A stretch of DNA of 64,000 nucleotides, taken from the NCBI RefSeq assembly GCF_019042245.1, contig NZ_JAHQCX010000010.1, positions 1-64,000 on the forward strand, given 5' to 3'. Position numbers and translations under genes: made by a program. Below, piece after piece: positions 34,187-41,958 of this stretch; positions within the stretch are counted from its first letter, which is position 1; every line of letters begins with the position of its first letter. This stretch comes from Diplocloster modestus. GTDB taxonomy: Bacteria > Bacillota > Clostridia > Lachnospirales > Lachnospiraceae. The notes beneath the pieces were generated by a model. It was not told the origin of the DNA. It did no database searches and was given only the letters and a program-made list of their open reading frames with translations.

Positions 34187-34681
34187 TCAGCCGCCTTTCT
34201 CCGTTTTTTCATTTGTCTGAAGCATGGATAATAGTTCTTCTACGGCTGCACGCGGGAATCCTTCTCCATGCTGTGTGTCCAGGAGTTTTTCCAGGAAAGT
34301 GCGGGTATTGGCACTTTGGGGCAGCATATATCCGGATTCCCGGATCATATCCTCTGCCATAATGCGGTTGGACCGCTCTATAGCGGCTGTCAGTCGCCCC
34401 GGGAGTGACGCCGCAATGCTTTCCTGCTCTGATTTACTGTGCATAATAGCCCGGAGAGCCGATGTAACCGCTTCCGTGTGTCCCTGCTGGGGCGGAAGTT
34501 CCACCGGTACCATAGAAATCGCGCCGGACGGGCAGGCATCCCTGCATATTCCGCAACCAATACATTTCTTGACATCTATGATGCTGTTCTCCGTATCTGT
34601 TGCACCTGTCGGGCAGACATAGAGGCACAGACAATCCTTGGTGCATAGCCGTATATTTCTAACTGCGTACTGTTTTGTCAT
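34187..34681 (-). CDS. 2x[4Fe-4S] ferredoxin with helical C-terminal extension
   Basis: A 164-residue protein. The second cluster motif is canonical (CIGCGICRDACP), while the first reads CTKDCLCLYVCP, a Cys-X3-Cys-X1-Cys-X3-CysPro spacing that differs from the usual form. Residues 75-164 are a helical extension (TAAIERSNRIMAEDMIRESG, and GFPRAAVEELLSMLQ). It presumably carries electrons for the double-rubredoxin protein encoded just upstream: the two genes overlap in TGATG, indicating coupled translation. The redox partner and role, perhaps oxygen or peroxide detoxification, are inference. Confidence 0.85.
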   Translation of the reverse strand: MTKQYAVRNIRLCTKDCLCLYVCPTGATDTENSIIDVKKCIGCGICRDACPSGAISMVPVELPPQQGHTEAVTSALRAIMHSKSEQESIAASLPGRLTAAIERSNRIMAEDMIRESGYMLPQSANTRTFLEKLLDTQHGEGFPRAAVEELLSMLQTNEKTEKGG

Positions 34682-35349
34682 CAGGATGCCCTCCCTTCTA
34701 TTTTTTCAAATTTCCAATTCGGAACTTTACATACCGGGCATATCTCCGGGGGAGTATCCCCAATATATATAAACCCACAGATCGTACAGACATATACACC
34801 TGTGTGTTCCAGCATGGCATCCCCCTCTTTTTCATATCTGGTCAAAAGGGATTTTAGGATACGGGTCACTTTTTCACTCCATACCAGCGCACGCATTGCA
34901 CCACGGTCTTCTGCATCGGCGGAAACCGCATTGGCCAGAGGGAATCTTTCCTCCAGGTCTTTTTCAATGAGGGATATTAGATTCTTTGTCTCCGCTTCCT
35001 CTGAAGGGGTCAAACCTGCCTTAAAAGATTGGGCGAGCTCCGTGAACAGGGCTGCCTCCCGGGCTTTATACTGCTTTTCACATCCTTTTGCCAAATTGGA
35101 ACACAATGCACTCATTTCTAATGGGGTAAGTTCTTTCCTGTCTTGATCCGCCTCTAGCACGGCGGTTGGTTTTTTTGCGGGAATAACGGATCCCTGTTCC
35201 TTGAATTCTGACTTTGCCGCCCCACACAATGGGCATACCCAGTCCGCCGCTAATTCATCCCACCTGGTTCCCGGTGCAATTCCTGCGTTCGGGATGCCTC
35301 CGGCCTCATCATAGACGAAGCCGCAAATAGTACATACATACGTTTTCAT
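34681..35349 (-). CDS. Rubredoxin - helical domain - rubredoxin protein
   Basis: A 222-residue protein with two rubredoxin-type iron sites. The N-terminal one is full length ([12 protein letters not shown], then [11 protein letters not shown]). The C-terminal one is the shortened rubrerythrin type ([20 protein letters not shown]). Between them lies a helical segment (about 70-180; [20 protein letters not shown]) reminiscent of the rubrerythrin bundle, but I could not find the ExxH pairs that bind the di-iron centre. It could act as an electron relay rather than a peroxidase. It is followed by the overlapping ferredoxin gene; two palindromes lie about 50-85 bp upstream. Confidence 0.87.
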   Translation of the reverse strand: MKTYVCTICGFVYDEAGGIPNAGIAPGTRWDELAADWVCPLCGAAKSEFKEQGSVIPAKKPTAVLEADQDRKELTPLEMSALCSNLAKGCEKQYKAREAALFTELAQSFKAGLTPSEEAETKNLISLIEKDLEERFPLANAVSADAEDRGAMRALVWSEKVTRILKSLLTRYEKEGDAMLEHTGVYVCTICGFIYIGDTPPEICPVCKVPNWKFEKIEGRAS

Positions 35350-35399
35350 TGTAACGAACCTCCTTTTTGTTTTATTTTACCATCTTGCAGTCCTTAGTT

Positions 35400-35416
35400 C
35401 TGTGACTTAATCACAG
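35400..35416. promoter_or_regulatory. Palindrome upstream of the rubredoxin operon
   Basis: CTGTGACTTAATCACAG has symmetric TGTGA and TCACA half-sites separated by five bases, similar to a Crp/Fnr-family box (which usually has a six-base gap). It stands 51 bp upstream of the rubredoxin start codon. Confidence 0.5.
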
Positions 35417-35417
35417 T

Positions 35418-35436
35418 AATAGTAATTATTACTATT
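35418..35436. promoter_or_regulatory. Perfect 9-1-9 palindrome between divergent redox genes
   Basis: AATAGTAAT and ATTACTATT flank one base. The symmetric AT-rich layout recalls Fur/PerR-type boxes, though the sequence is not the standard consensus. It lies between the rubredoxin operon and the nitroreductase gene, one base from the preceding palindrome. A further TTATTACTATTTTTT occurs near 35574-35588. Confidence 0.55.
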
Positions 35437-35643
35437 TTATAAATCGGCTTTTTTCTACAAATCCTATGTTCGGATTCGTTTTCGTCCCAATTCTTTCAGC
35501 GGTGAAATCTTGAAAATATGTGAGATTGTATTATAATTAAGATATTGGATTTAAAAATTTATAGTACTCATTTATTACTATTTTTTACTGTTGTTGTTTT
35601 ACTGTTATTTCTATAATATATGGGATTCGAAGGAGGTATTGCT

Positions 35644-36165
35644 ATGAGTCAGGTTATGGATGCTATTTTAACCAGAAGAAGTATTCGCTCTTATAAGCCG
35701 GATATGGTTCCAGATGAACTGCTGGATCAGATTGTGGAAGCCGGGACTTATGCGGCTACCGGTATGGGCGCCCAGTCTCCGATTATTGCAGCAGTGACGA
35801 ATAAGAATATCCGGGACCGGCTGTCCCGTATGAATGCAGGTATTATGGGGACCGGGACGGATCCTTTCTATGGAGCGCCTGTAGTTTTGGTCGTACTGGC
35901 AGACCGGAACCGTTCTACTTATCTATATGACGGCAGCCTCGTGATAGGAAATATGATGCTGGCGGCTCATGATCTGGGGCTTGGCAGCTGCTGGATTCAC
36001 AGGGCTAAGGAGGAGTTTGACAGCCCGGAGGGAAAGGCATTGCTGAAGGAATGGGGTATTGAAGGCGATTATGAGGGGATCGGGCATTGTATTGTTGGAT
36101 ACGCGGACGGCGCTGAGCAGGCAGCCAAGCCCAGGAAAAGTTCCTATGTTTATCATGTGAAATAA
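35644..36165 (+). CDS. Nitroreductase-family flavoprotein
   Basis: A 173-residue FMN-dependent oxidoreductase starting MSQVMDAILTRRSIRSYKPD at 35644 with GGAGG upstream. The RRSIRSY motif contacts the FMN phosphate, and the C-terminal LGLGSCWIHRAKEEF and GHCIVGYADG patterns are typical. The family reduces nitroaromatics, quinones or flavins using NAD(P)H. Its divergent placement next to ferredoxin and rubredoxin genes suggests a shared redox or oxygen-stress context. A TATAAT box at about 35612 is its likely -10. Confidence 0.92.
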   Translation: MSQVMDAILTRRSIRSYKPDMVPDELLDQIVEAGTYAATGMGAQSPIIAAVTNKNIRDRLSRMNAGIMGTGTDPFYGAPVVLVVLADRNRSTYLYDGSLVIGNMMLAAHDLGLGSCWIHRAKEEFDSPEGKALLKEWGIEGDYEGIGHCIVGYADGAEQAAKPRKSSYVYHVK

Positions 36166-36199
36166 GCGGACCGTATCATTCTTGTACTTTTTTTAGTTC

Positions 36200-36228
36200 T
36201 TGACAGCAGCTGGTGAACAGCGTATATT
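36200..36228 (+). promoter_or_regulatory. Promoter of the thiamine-transport operon
   Basis: TTGACA (36200-36205), a 17-base spacer and TATATT (36223-36228). The predicted start near 36235 is about 20 nt ahead of the TPP aptamer, as expected for a riboswitch leader. Confidence 0.8.
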
Positions 36229-36256
36229 TGTAGCCATACAATTTCATATTTTTAAT

Positions 36257-36349
36257 TAGAATTCTAGGGGAACTCTTTTGAGCTGAGAAGATTTAATTCT
36301 GACCCTTTGAACCTGATTTGGTTAGTACCATCGTAGGGAAGCAATTCTA
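36257..36349 (+). ncRNA. TPP riboswitch (THI element)
   Basis: The conserved aptamer blocks are present in order: AGGGGAACTC, GAGCTGAGAAG, GACCCTTTGAACCTGAT, TTGGTTAGTACC and CGTAGGGAAGC. Closing stem P1 is formed by AGAATT (36258-36263) and AATTCT (36343-36348). It senses thiamine pyrophosphate and, with the terminator at 36381, would stop transcription of the ykoFEDC genes when thiamine is plentiful. Confidence 0.95.
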
Positions 36350-36380
36350 AAACATCGTATTTATTGATACCTTGATATTG

Positions 36381-36420
36381 AAGGATGGTGTTTTCTTGCG
36401 GAAAATGCCATCCTTTTTAT
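36381..36420 (+). terminator. Riboswitch-controlled intrinsic terminator
   Basis: AAGGATGGTGTTTT pairs with AAAATGCCATCCTT and is followed by TTTATTTTAT. It begins 31 bases after the TPP aptamer and precedes ykoF, so it is the expression platform; the antiterminator pairing was not worked out. Confidence 0.85.
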
Positions 36421-36483
36421 TTTATATTTTTTTACCATTTAAACATTTAATATTGAACATTTATCAGGAAAGGATGATGTGTG

Positions 36484-37116
36484 ATGCAACAATCTTGCTG
36501 TTGCGGCGGGCAGGATCTGCCGTGGTCCGGGAGGGGAACCGGGTTAAATATCTCGGGATGCCGTTTTTCTCTGTATCCGATGGATCGTGATTTTGTACCG
36601 ATTATTCTGGGGGCGCTTGAATACACCGACACTTCCGCAGTATGGAGTGAGTCGGACGCCCTGTCTACGGTTTATCGGGGGCGTCTGCCCTATGTGGTGG
36701 ACGCCGTGCGGGGACTTTTTGTCAATGCATTTAAGCCTGGCATACATATGGCGATGGAGGGACAATTTTCCAAAGGGTGTCCCGGAGACTGCGATGGCGA
36801 CAGTCTGCTGAGTTTTGATGGCCCTGCTCCCAATTCACAGGTCAGGGAGAAAGGCTTTCCGGCGCTTTGTAAGCTGGCTCTTTATCCTATGGGCGTGAGT
36901 GATTATATTGATCACATTGCCGGTGTCTATCATATGGCGGAAGACGCGGGGCTGCATCCGGAGTCGATTCATTATGCGACCAGGATTTCCGGGGATATCC
37001 ATCAGATTTTTGATTATCTGGAAAATGTCTGCCATCGGATGGAACAGGCTGTACCGCATTATATTCTGCACTTTACAGTCTCAGTCAACAGTCCCACAAA
37101 TGAAGAAGATTTATAA
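36484..37116 (+). CDS. ykoF: YkoF-family thiamine/HMP-binding protein
   Basis: A protein of about 210 residues starting at ATG 36484 (or GTG 36481), with AGGAAAGGATG upstream. It contains two related ferredoxin-like halves: GCRFSLYPMDRDFVPIILGA at the start of one and KLALYPMGVSDYIDHIAG at the start of the other, as in Bacillus YkoF, which binds thiamine and HMP in the cytoplasm. A Cys-rich head (QQSCCCGGQDL) is unusual. It is the first gene after the TPP riboswitch and is followed by the ECF transporter genes. Confidence 0.92.
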   Translation: MQQSCCCGGQDLPWSGRGTGLNISGCRFSLYPMDRDFVPIILGALEYTDTSAVWSESDALSTVYRGRLPYVVDAVRGLFVNAFKPGIHMAMEGQFSKGCPGDCDGDSLLSFDGPAPNSQVREKGFPALCKLALYPMGVSDYIDHIAGVYHMAEDAGLHPESIHYATRISGDIHQIFDYLENVCHRMEQAVPHYILHFTVSVNSPTNEEDL

Positions 37117-37148
37117 AATAAATAGAATAGCTTTAGGAGGAATGAATC

Positions 37149-37733
37149 ATGAGTAAATTTAAATGGAAACTTCACGAAGTAATTTTTGTTGCAATGCTCT
37201 GCATTGTCTTCGGCGTCGTCTATCTGGCCGGTGTGTATCTGGCTTCTTTCCTGAGCACTGCTCTAACCCCTTTTGGACTGGCGCCTCTGGCCAATGAGAT
37301 TGTCTTTGGCGTCTGGTTTATGGCTTCCACACTGGCTGCTTATATCCTTCAGAAACCAGGCGTTGCGATTGTCTCTGAGGTGCTTGCCGCACTGATCGAA
37401 GTGCTGATGGGAAATATGTACGGCCCTATGGTAATCGTGGCTGGAATCATCCAGGGCGCAGGCGGCGAAATTGTCTTTGCGGGTTGGCGTTATAAAAGAT
37501 TTGACGCGCTTACCATGAATCTGGCCGCTGTAGGCTGCTGTATCACCAGCTTTTTGTGGAGCTTCGTCCGCTCCGGATACGGGCTGCTTTCTGTGAAGCT
37601 GCTGATCGTAATGTTCCTGATCCGTCTGGTCAGCTCCGTCCTCTTCGCCGGTATCTTGTGTAAACTGATGGGTGACGGCCTGGCTAAGACAGGGCTTCTT
37701 AAGAGCTATGCGCTGGGAAGAGCACATGCATAG
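37149..37733 (+). CDS. ykoE: ECF transporter substrate-specificity component for thiamine/HMP
   Basis: A 194-residue membrane protein with about six helices, matching YkoE: KLHEVIFVAMLCIVFGVVYL at the start and EVLMGNMYGPMVIVAGIIQG in the middle. As S component it binds the thiamine precursor (hydroxymethylpyrimidine) or thiamine and docks onto the ATPase and T subunits encoded next. It ends inside the following ATPase gene (8-base overlap), so translation is coupled. Confidence 0.93.
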   Translation: MSKFKWKLHEVIFVAMLCIVFGVVYLAGVYLASFLSTALTPFGLAPLANEIVFGVWFMASTLAAYILQKPGVAIVSEVLAALIEVLMGNMYGPMVIVAGIIQGAGGEIVFAGWRYKRFDALTMNLAAVGCCITSFLWSFVRSGYGLLSVKLLIVMFLIRLVSSVLFAGILCKLMGDGLAKTGLLKSYALGRAHA

Positions 37734-39186
37734 CAGCCGTCCGATCCTTTCCTGCCGGAATCTGACCTTTCGCTATGGGGCCCAGGCTGGACCTGTGTTC
37801 GAGAATCTTTCTTTTCATGTGGATCAGGGGGAGGCGGTCCTTTTTATGGGGCCCTCCGGCTGCGGAAAGAGTACCCTGGCCTATTGTCTGGCCGGCTTGT
37901 ACCCGGAGTACGCAGGCAGTCTGGAAGGAGAGATCCTGATCGGTGAACGGCCTGTCTCACAGATGCCGCCCAGCAAGCGGGCTCAGGAGATTTCCATCCT
38001 GTTTCAGAACCCGGATAACCAGTTTTGTATGGGGCGGCCGGATCATGAGATCCTGTTTGCGCTGGAGAATATGAATTATGACGGCGACCTGCAGGAGCGG
38101 ATGCAGGAACTGCTTCATTTTTCAGGGCTAGAGGCTATCGGCACGGCCCCCATCCATATCTTATCCGGCGGAACCAAACAGAAACTGGCCCTGGCCACCT
38201 CTCTGGCTACAAACGCCCGGATTCTTGTGCTGGACGAACCGTTTGCTAATCTGGATCCTGCCGCCTGTGTACAGTTGGCAGGGAAACTTAAGGAGCTGAA
38301 CCGGCAGGGGCTTACCCTTTTGATCGTGGACCATAATCCCGGCTACTGGCGCTCTTTTATCAGCCGGATCGCTCTGATGGACGGGCAGGGAACACTGGTA
38401 AATGAAAATCTTCTGCCGGATCAGTTGGAATCCTATCGCGAACTGTTCGACAGATACGGACTGTTTCTGGATAATCACTGGCTTACCGGCATTACACCGC
38501 CGGAGACCGTCCCTGACTCTCCCGCTATCGTCCGGGCCAAAGACCTGGCTCTTAAGTATGAAAAGGAAACTGTCATCGACCGCCTTACCTTCCAACTGAA
38601 GAAAGGCAGCGTTACGGCTCTGATTGGGCCAAATGGCAGCGGAAAAACCACCCTCTTATGCGCACTGGCCGGAGTGGGTAAATACAAAGGCGAGCTGCTG
38701 GTAGGCGGCCGGGCCGGACTGGTATTTCAGAATCCCAGGTTTCAGTTTCTCACACTAACGGTCCAGGAAGAGGTGCTGACTACCCTGCATGTAATCGATC
38801 CCCCCGCCGACGCTGCCATTCTTCAGAAACGGGCGGAGGATCTTCTGGATGAATTCGGGCTGCTCCCCTATAAGGAAGTATCTCCCTATTCCTTAAGCCA
38901 GGGGCAGCAGCGCCGGCTGGCCCTTTTGTCTATGCTGGCCGGGGACCGGCCTTTACTGCTGCTGGATGAACCCACTTATGCCCAGGATGAACGCTCCAGC
39001 CGAAAGATACTCAAGCTTTTGAATCAGCGGGTCCAGCAGGGCCTGACCGCTGTAATTGCCACCCACGATCTGGCTTTGGCCAGAGCTTTCGCTAATCAAA
39101 TTCTATTACTTGAGAACGGCCGCCTCACACCGATGTCAACCGAAGATCTGGATCATTACGCCGCCGAAAGAGGGATTCTATTATGA
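37726..39186 (+). CDS. ykoD: ECF transporter ATPase with two nucleotide-binding domains
   Basis: A 486-residue protein starting MHSSRPILSCRNLTFRYG at 37726. The first domain has GPSGCGKST, LSGGTKQKLALA and LVLDEPFANLD. The second has GPNGSGKTT, LSQGQQRRLALL and LLLLDEPTYAQD. Fusion of the two EcfA subunits is typical for YkoD. It powers uptake through YkoE and YkoC. Confidence 0.94.
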   Translation: MHSSRPILSCRNLTFRYGAQAGPVFENLSFHVDQGEAVLFMGPSGCGKSTLAYCLAGLYPEYAGSLEGEILIGERPVSQMPPSKRAQEISILFQNPDNQFCMGRPDHEILFALENMNYDGDLQERMQELLHFSGLEAIGTAPIHILSGGTKQKLALATSLATNARILVLDEPFANLDPAACVQLAGKLKELNRQGLTLLIVDHNPGYWRSFISRIALMDGQGTLVNENLLPDQLESYRELFDRYGLFLDNHWLTGITPPETVPDSPAIVRAKDLALKYEKETVIDRLTFQLKKGSVTALIGPNGSGKTTLLCALAGVGKYKGELLVGGRAGLVFQNPRFQFLTLTVQEEVLTTLHVIDPPADAAILQKRAEDLLDEFGLLPYKEVSPYSLSQGQQRRLALLSMLAGDRPLLLLDEPTYAQDERSSRKILKLLNQRVQQGLTAVIATHDLALARAFANQILLLENGRLTPMSTEDLDHYAAERGILL

Positions 39187-39213
39187 TTAAGACCGCTGAA
39201 AGGGGAATTGATT

Positions 39214-39927
39214 ATGACGAAACTAAATCCGGGTTTTAAACTGCTGACCCTGATCATTGCCTCCCTGCTGCTGTCCTTGACTTATTGCACTACACTGAAT
39301 GTCCTGGTCGCGCTCACTGCTCTGACGGTAACCTTCCTTACCCCAGGCGTAAACCGCCGGCGTCTGCTGCTCGCCCTGCTGCCATTTCTGCTGACTGCAG
39401 CCGGAATGTTCATGACTGGACTGTTTTTTCCCTCCTCTGGGGAGGCTGAGATCGCTGTACGCATGGTCGATCAACGGACCCTCTATGCCACTTCCTGGTC
39501 TACGGCTCTGAAACTGGCGTCACGTATTATGGCCTTTGGAGGGCTGGGTATGCTCTTTGCCTTCACAACGAATTCCATGGAACTGGTTATGAGCCTGATG
39601 CAGCAGTTTCACCTTCCGCCCAAATTTGCGTATGGCATCCTTGCGGCTTATCATTTCTTTCCTACGGTTCGAAACGAATACGCAACCGTGGGCGCTGCGT
39701 TAAAGGTACGGGGGATCAAAGCTTATGTATTTTCTCCAAAAAGGATCTTCCCTATGCTGGTCCATGCCCTGGAGCGCTCGGAAAGCCTGGCTATGGCTAT
39801 GGAATCCCGCGGCTTTGAGGGCGGGGTGCAAAGGGCAGTCGCTTTTCGAGTGCCTCTTCGGGCCGTGGACATCCTTTTCTTGATTGGAACTACAGGGATT
39901 CTGATCGTGGGGCTGATTTTCTTATAG
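39214..39927 (+). CDS. ykoC: ECF transporter T component
   Basis: A 237-residue membrane protein from ATG 39214 (AAAGGGG upstream; an in-frame TTG lies at 39208). It has four to six helices and the coupling motifs AALKVRGIK and AMAMESRGFEGG, where the conserved Ala-Arg-Gly segments contact the ATPases. It completes the YkoFEDC transporter controlled by the TPP riboswitch. Confidence 0.93.
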   Translation: MTKLNPGFKLLTLIIASLLLSLTYCTTLNVLVALTALTVTFLTPGVNRRRLLLALLPFLLTAAGMFMTGLFFPSSGEAEIAVRMVDQRTLYATSWSTALKLASRIMAFGGLGMLFAFTTNSMELVMSLMQQFHLPPKFAYGILAAYHFFPTVRNEYATVGAALKVRGIKAYVFSPKRIFPMLVHALERSESLAMAMESRGFEGGVQRAVAFRVPLRAVDILFLIGTTGILIVGLIFL

Positions 39928-40004
39928 GTTATATTTAGGAGATTTAGTGTGACAGAATGTAGACTTTCATTGCTATATTGTGCCGCTAACTGAAAGGCGG
40001 CGGA

Positions 40005-41264
40005 ATGGAGATTCTTATGTATAAAACGAAACGGGAGCTTTTGGAAAACACCTGTGCGGCCAATCCGGATTTGTCTCCTTTTGTTATTCTAAAACTGAGT
40101 ATGCTCTGCGACGGCGTGCTGCTCAGTGAACGGGCGCTGGATCAGCTACAGACCCCGCTGTACAATTTCGGCAAGGTAGATTCCTTTGGTATTAATTTCC
40201 AGGGCCGGCCGGCGGACAAAGCGATGCCCGGCGCGATTCTGCTGCGGGATGCCAGCAATGTCTATATCAATTATGGAGAAACCTTCGATGCCCCTTATCT
40301 GGTGGACTGGGATCAGGATCGGGAAGAATTCCAGTTAAAAGACGGGGATGATGTGCTGGATACGGTAGACTTTGTTCCCAGACCCGCTTTTTTCGGAAAG
40401 TTAACCAGCCGCGGGACACCGATGGAGTCGCTGGTAGATATCCGTGCACAGAAGTTGATCCTCACCGCATATGAGCGCTGCCGTTTCTGGGAGGGAGGCC
40501 ATCAGTGCGGGTTCTGCGCATTTTTTACAGGCGGGGAAAATCACGGGGAGGCTGACTGCGAAGATATTTATGAAACAGTAAGAGAAGCGATCCGGGAGCC
40601 CGGACGTTTTTCTGAAATCTTCTTATCCGGCGGTTCGGATTTTGGCGGCGAGCATCCTTTCGATGACGAGGTGGACCGTTATATCCGGATCTTACAGGCG
40701 ATCGGCCGTAATTTCAGCGGACGCTTTTCCAGTCAGCTGATGGCGCCGGCCTACACGAAGACACAGCTGCGCCGCCTGTACGGGCAGACCGGGCTGACCG
40801 CATATTGTCCGAATATTGAAATATGGGATAAGTCTCTCTTCCCCCTCCTGTGTCCCGGCAAGGAAAAATATATTGGCCGGAACGAATGGATCCGCCGCAC
40901 GGTAGATGCCGTGGAAATCTTCGGAAAAGGTAAGGTATGCACGCAGGTGGTGGCCGGAGCCGAGATGGCTTCCCCTTATGGATTTAAAACCGTAGAGGAA
41001 GCCCTGGAATCCAATTTCCAGGCCTGTGAGTTTTTCGCTGAGAACGGAGTTATTTTCCTGAGTACCATCTGGCGGCCCCACAGGTATTCCAAGCTGGGAT
41101 ATCAGAAAATGCCCCCGCTTGACTACTATATCCGACTCGCCAGAGGGCTTCACGATATCCGAAGAGAATACGGTTTGTTCTGTACCAATGATGATTATAA
41201 GCACTGCGGAAATCATCCCGACAGTGATCTGGAAAGGTTGGATGACATTGTTTCAGTTGTATGA
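40005..41264 (+). CDS. Radical SAM protein with CX8CX2C cluster motif
   Basis: A 415-419 residue protein; starts at 40005 (GGCGG upstream) and 40017 (GGAG six bases upstream) are both plausible. The only clear cluster motif is CRFWEGGHQCGFC, a Cys-X8-Cys-X2-Cys spacing rather than the usual CX3CX2C, at about residue 160, so a domain of 155 residues precedes the radical SAM barrel. FLSGGSDFGGEHPFDDE and NIEIWDKSLFPLLCPGK belong to the barrel. It lies 77 bases after ykoC in the TPP-controlled operon, so a role in thiamine or pyrimidine salvage is possible but unproven. The product family is not one I can name. Confidence 0.8.
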   Translation: MEILMYKTKRELLENTCAANPDLSPFVILKLSMLCDGVLLSERALDQLQTPLYNFGKVDSFGINFQGRPADKAMPGAILLRDASNVYINYGETFDAPYLVDWDQDREEFQLKDGDDVLDTVDFVPRPAFFGKLTSRGTPMESLVDIRAQKLILTAYERCRFWEGGHQCGFCAFFTGGENHGEADCEDIYETVREAIREPGRFSEIFLSGGSDFGGEHPFDDEVDRYIRILQAIGRNFSGRFSSQLMAPAYTKTQLRRLYGQTGLTAYCPNIEIWDKSLFPLLCPGKEKYIGRNEWIRRTVDAVEIFGKGKVCTQVVAGAEMASPYGFKTVEEALESNFQACEFFAENGVIFLSTIWRPHRYSKLGYQKMPPLDYYIRLARGLHDIRREYGLFCTNDDYKHCGNHPDSDLERLDDIVSVV

Positions 41265-41742
41265 GAAAAAGGAACTTCCACTTGAGATACAAAAACTGCT
41301 GGAATCGGGTAACTGCGGGGGATACCTCCAGGCCCCCTGTCCAGTCCATCCGTCCGGCCCGGTGACGTTCGTCTGCCCTTCGCTTCTCAAGGTAAACGGC
41401 TCGACATTGCTTCTGGGACTGGCCGATGAGCACACAGCCCTCGGCCGGGGGCTGGTCAATTCCCTCTGGTTCGACCGGGAAATGACTCTGTGGCTGCATG
41501 GTGCGGATGTGGTATATAAGCTCTCGGTGAAGTCTTTGCGCTGTCTGATCACCGGTCCTTTGTTTGCCCGGATGCTACTGCGGGCGAGGCAGAAAGATGC
41601 GTCTGCGGAGATCGGCTGCGCATGGGAACTTTGCTGGCAGAGCTGTGAACAGACACAGGAGCCGCTTCCTGCTGCCCTGCCGCTGCCGGTTCCGATAACG
41701 CCGGATCTGCATCTTGATAACCCTCGGATACGTAATTCCTAA
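41242..41742 (+). CDS. Unknown protein coupled to the radical SAM gene
   Basis: A protein of 166 residues from ATG 41242, which lies inside the end of the radical SAM gene (23-base overlap) with GGAAAGGTTGG before it; the longer frame to 41119 is a shadow. The chain has strand-rich character (GPVTFVCPSLLKVNGSTLLLGL) recalling a flavin-reductase-like split barrel, and several cysteines, but no cofactor motif I can confirm. Overlap with the upstream gene suggests that the two products act together. It is the last gene before the palindromic repeat. Confidence 0.65.
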   Translation: MTLFQLYEKKELPLEIQKLLESGNCGGYLQAPCPVHPSGPVTFVCPSLLKVNGSTLLLGLADEHTALGRGLVNSLWFDREMTLWLHGADVVYKLSVKSLRCLITGPLFARMLLRARQKDASAEIGCAWELCWQSCEQTQEPLPAALPLPVPITPDLHLDNPRIRNS

Positions 41743-41756
41743 GAATAGCAATATGC

Positions 41757-41933
41757 AGGGGATGGGACTGGCATCTTTCGGCAGTAAAGCCAAATCTTCA
41801 AGAAACTGCGTGGAGAAAGGGGCCTGTCCCCGGATGTTGGTCTATTCGAGTCAACCTCCGGGGACAGGCCCCTTTCTCCGCGTATTTGCTGTTCGGGCTG
41901 GCTTTACTGCCGAAAGATGCCAGTCCCCTCCCA
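41757..41933. repeat. Palindromic repeat family A, full copy
   Basis: Outer arms GGGACTGGCATCTTTCGGCA and the reverse complement close to 41933, inner arms GAGAAAGGGGCCTGTCCCCG with their complement, about 177 bp in all. It is highly similar to 8431-8648 in the arms but differs in the loop and spacer. It lies between two convergent genes (the unknown gene at 41242 and leuS), where it would work as a bidirectional terminator. Confidence 0.87.
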
Positions 41934-41958
41934 ATTAAAGGCATTATAGAATGCGAAC

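Noticed and set aside
41119..41241. Upstream extension of the unknown gene after the radical SAM gene
   Set aside because: The first 41 codons lie inside the radical SAM gene in another frame; the ribosome site just before 41242 supports the shorter form.
41757..41933. Insertion sequence at the family A repeat
   Set aside because: Inverted ends are present but there is no transposase frame inside or next to any copy; kept as a repeat only.
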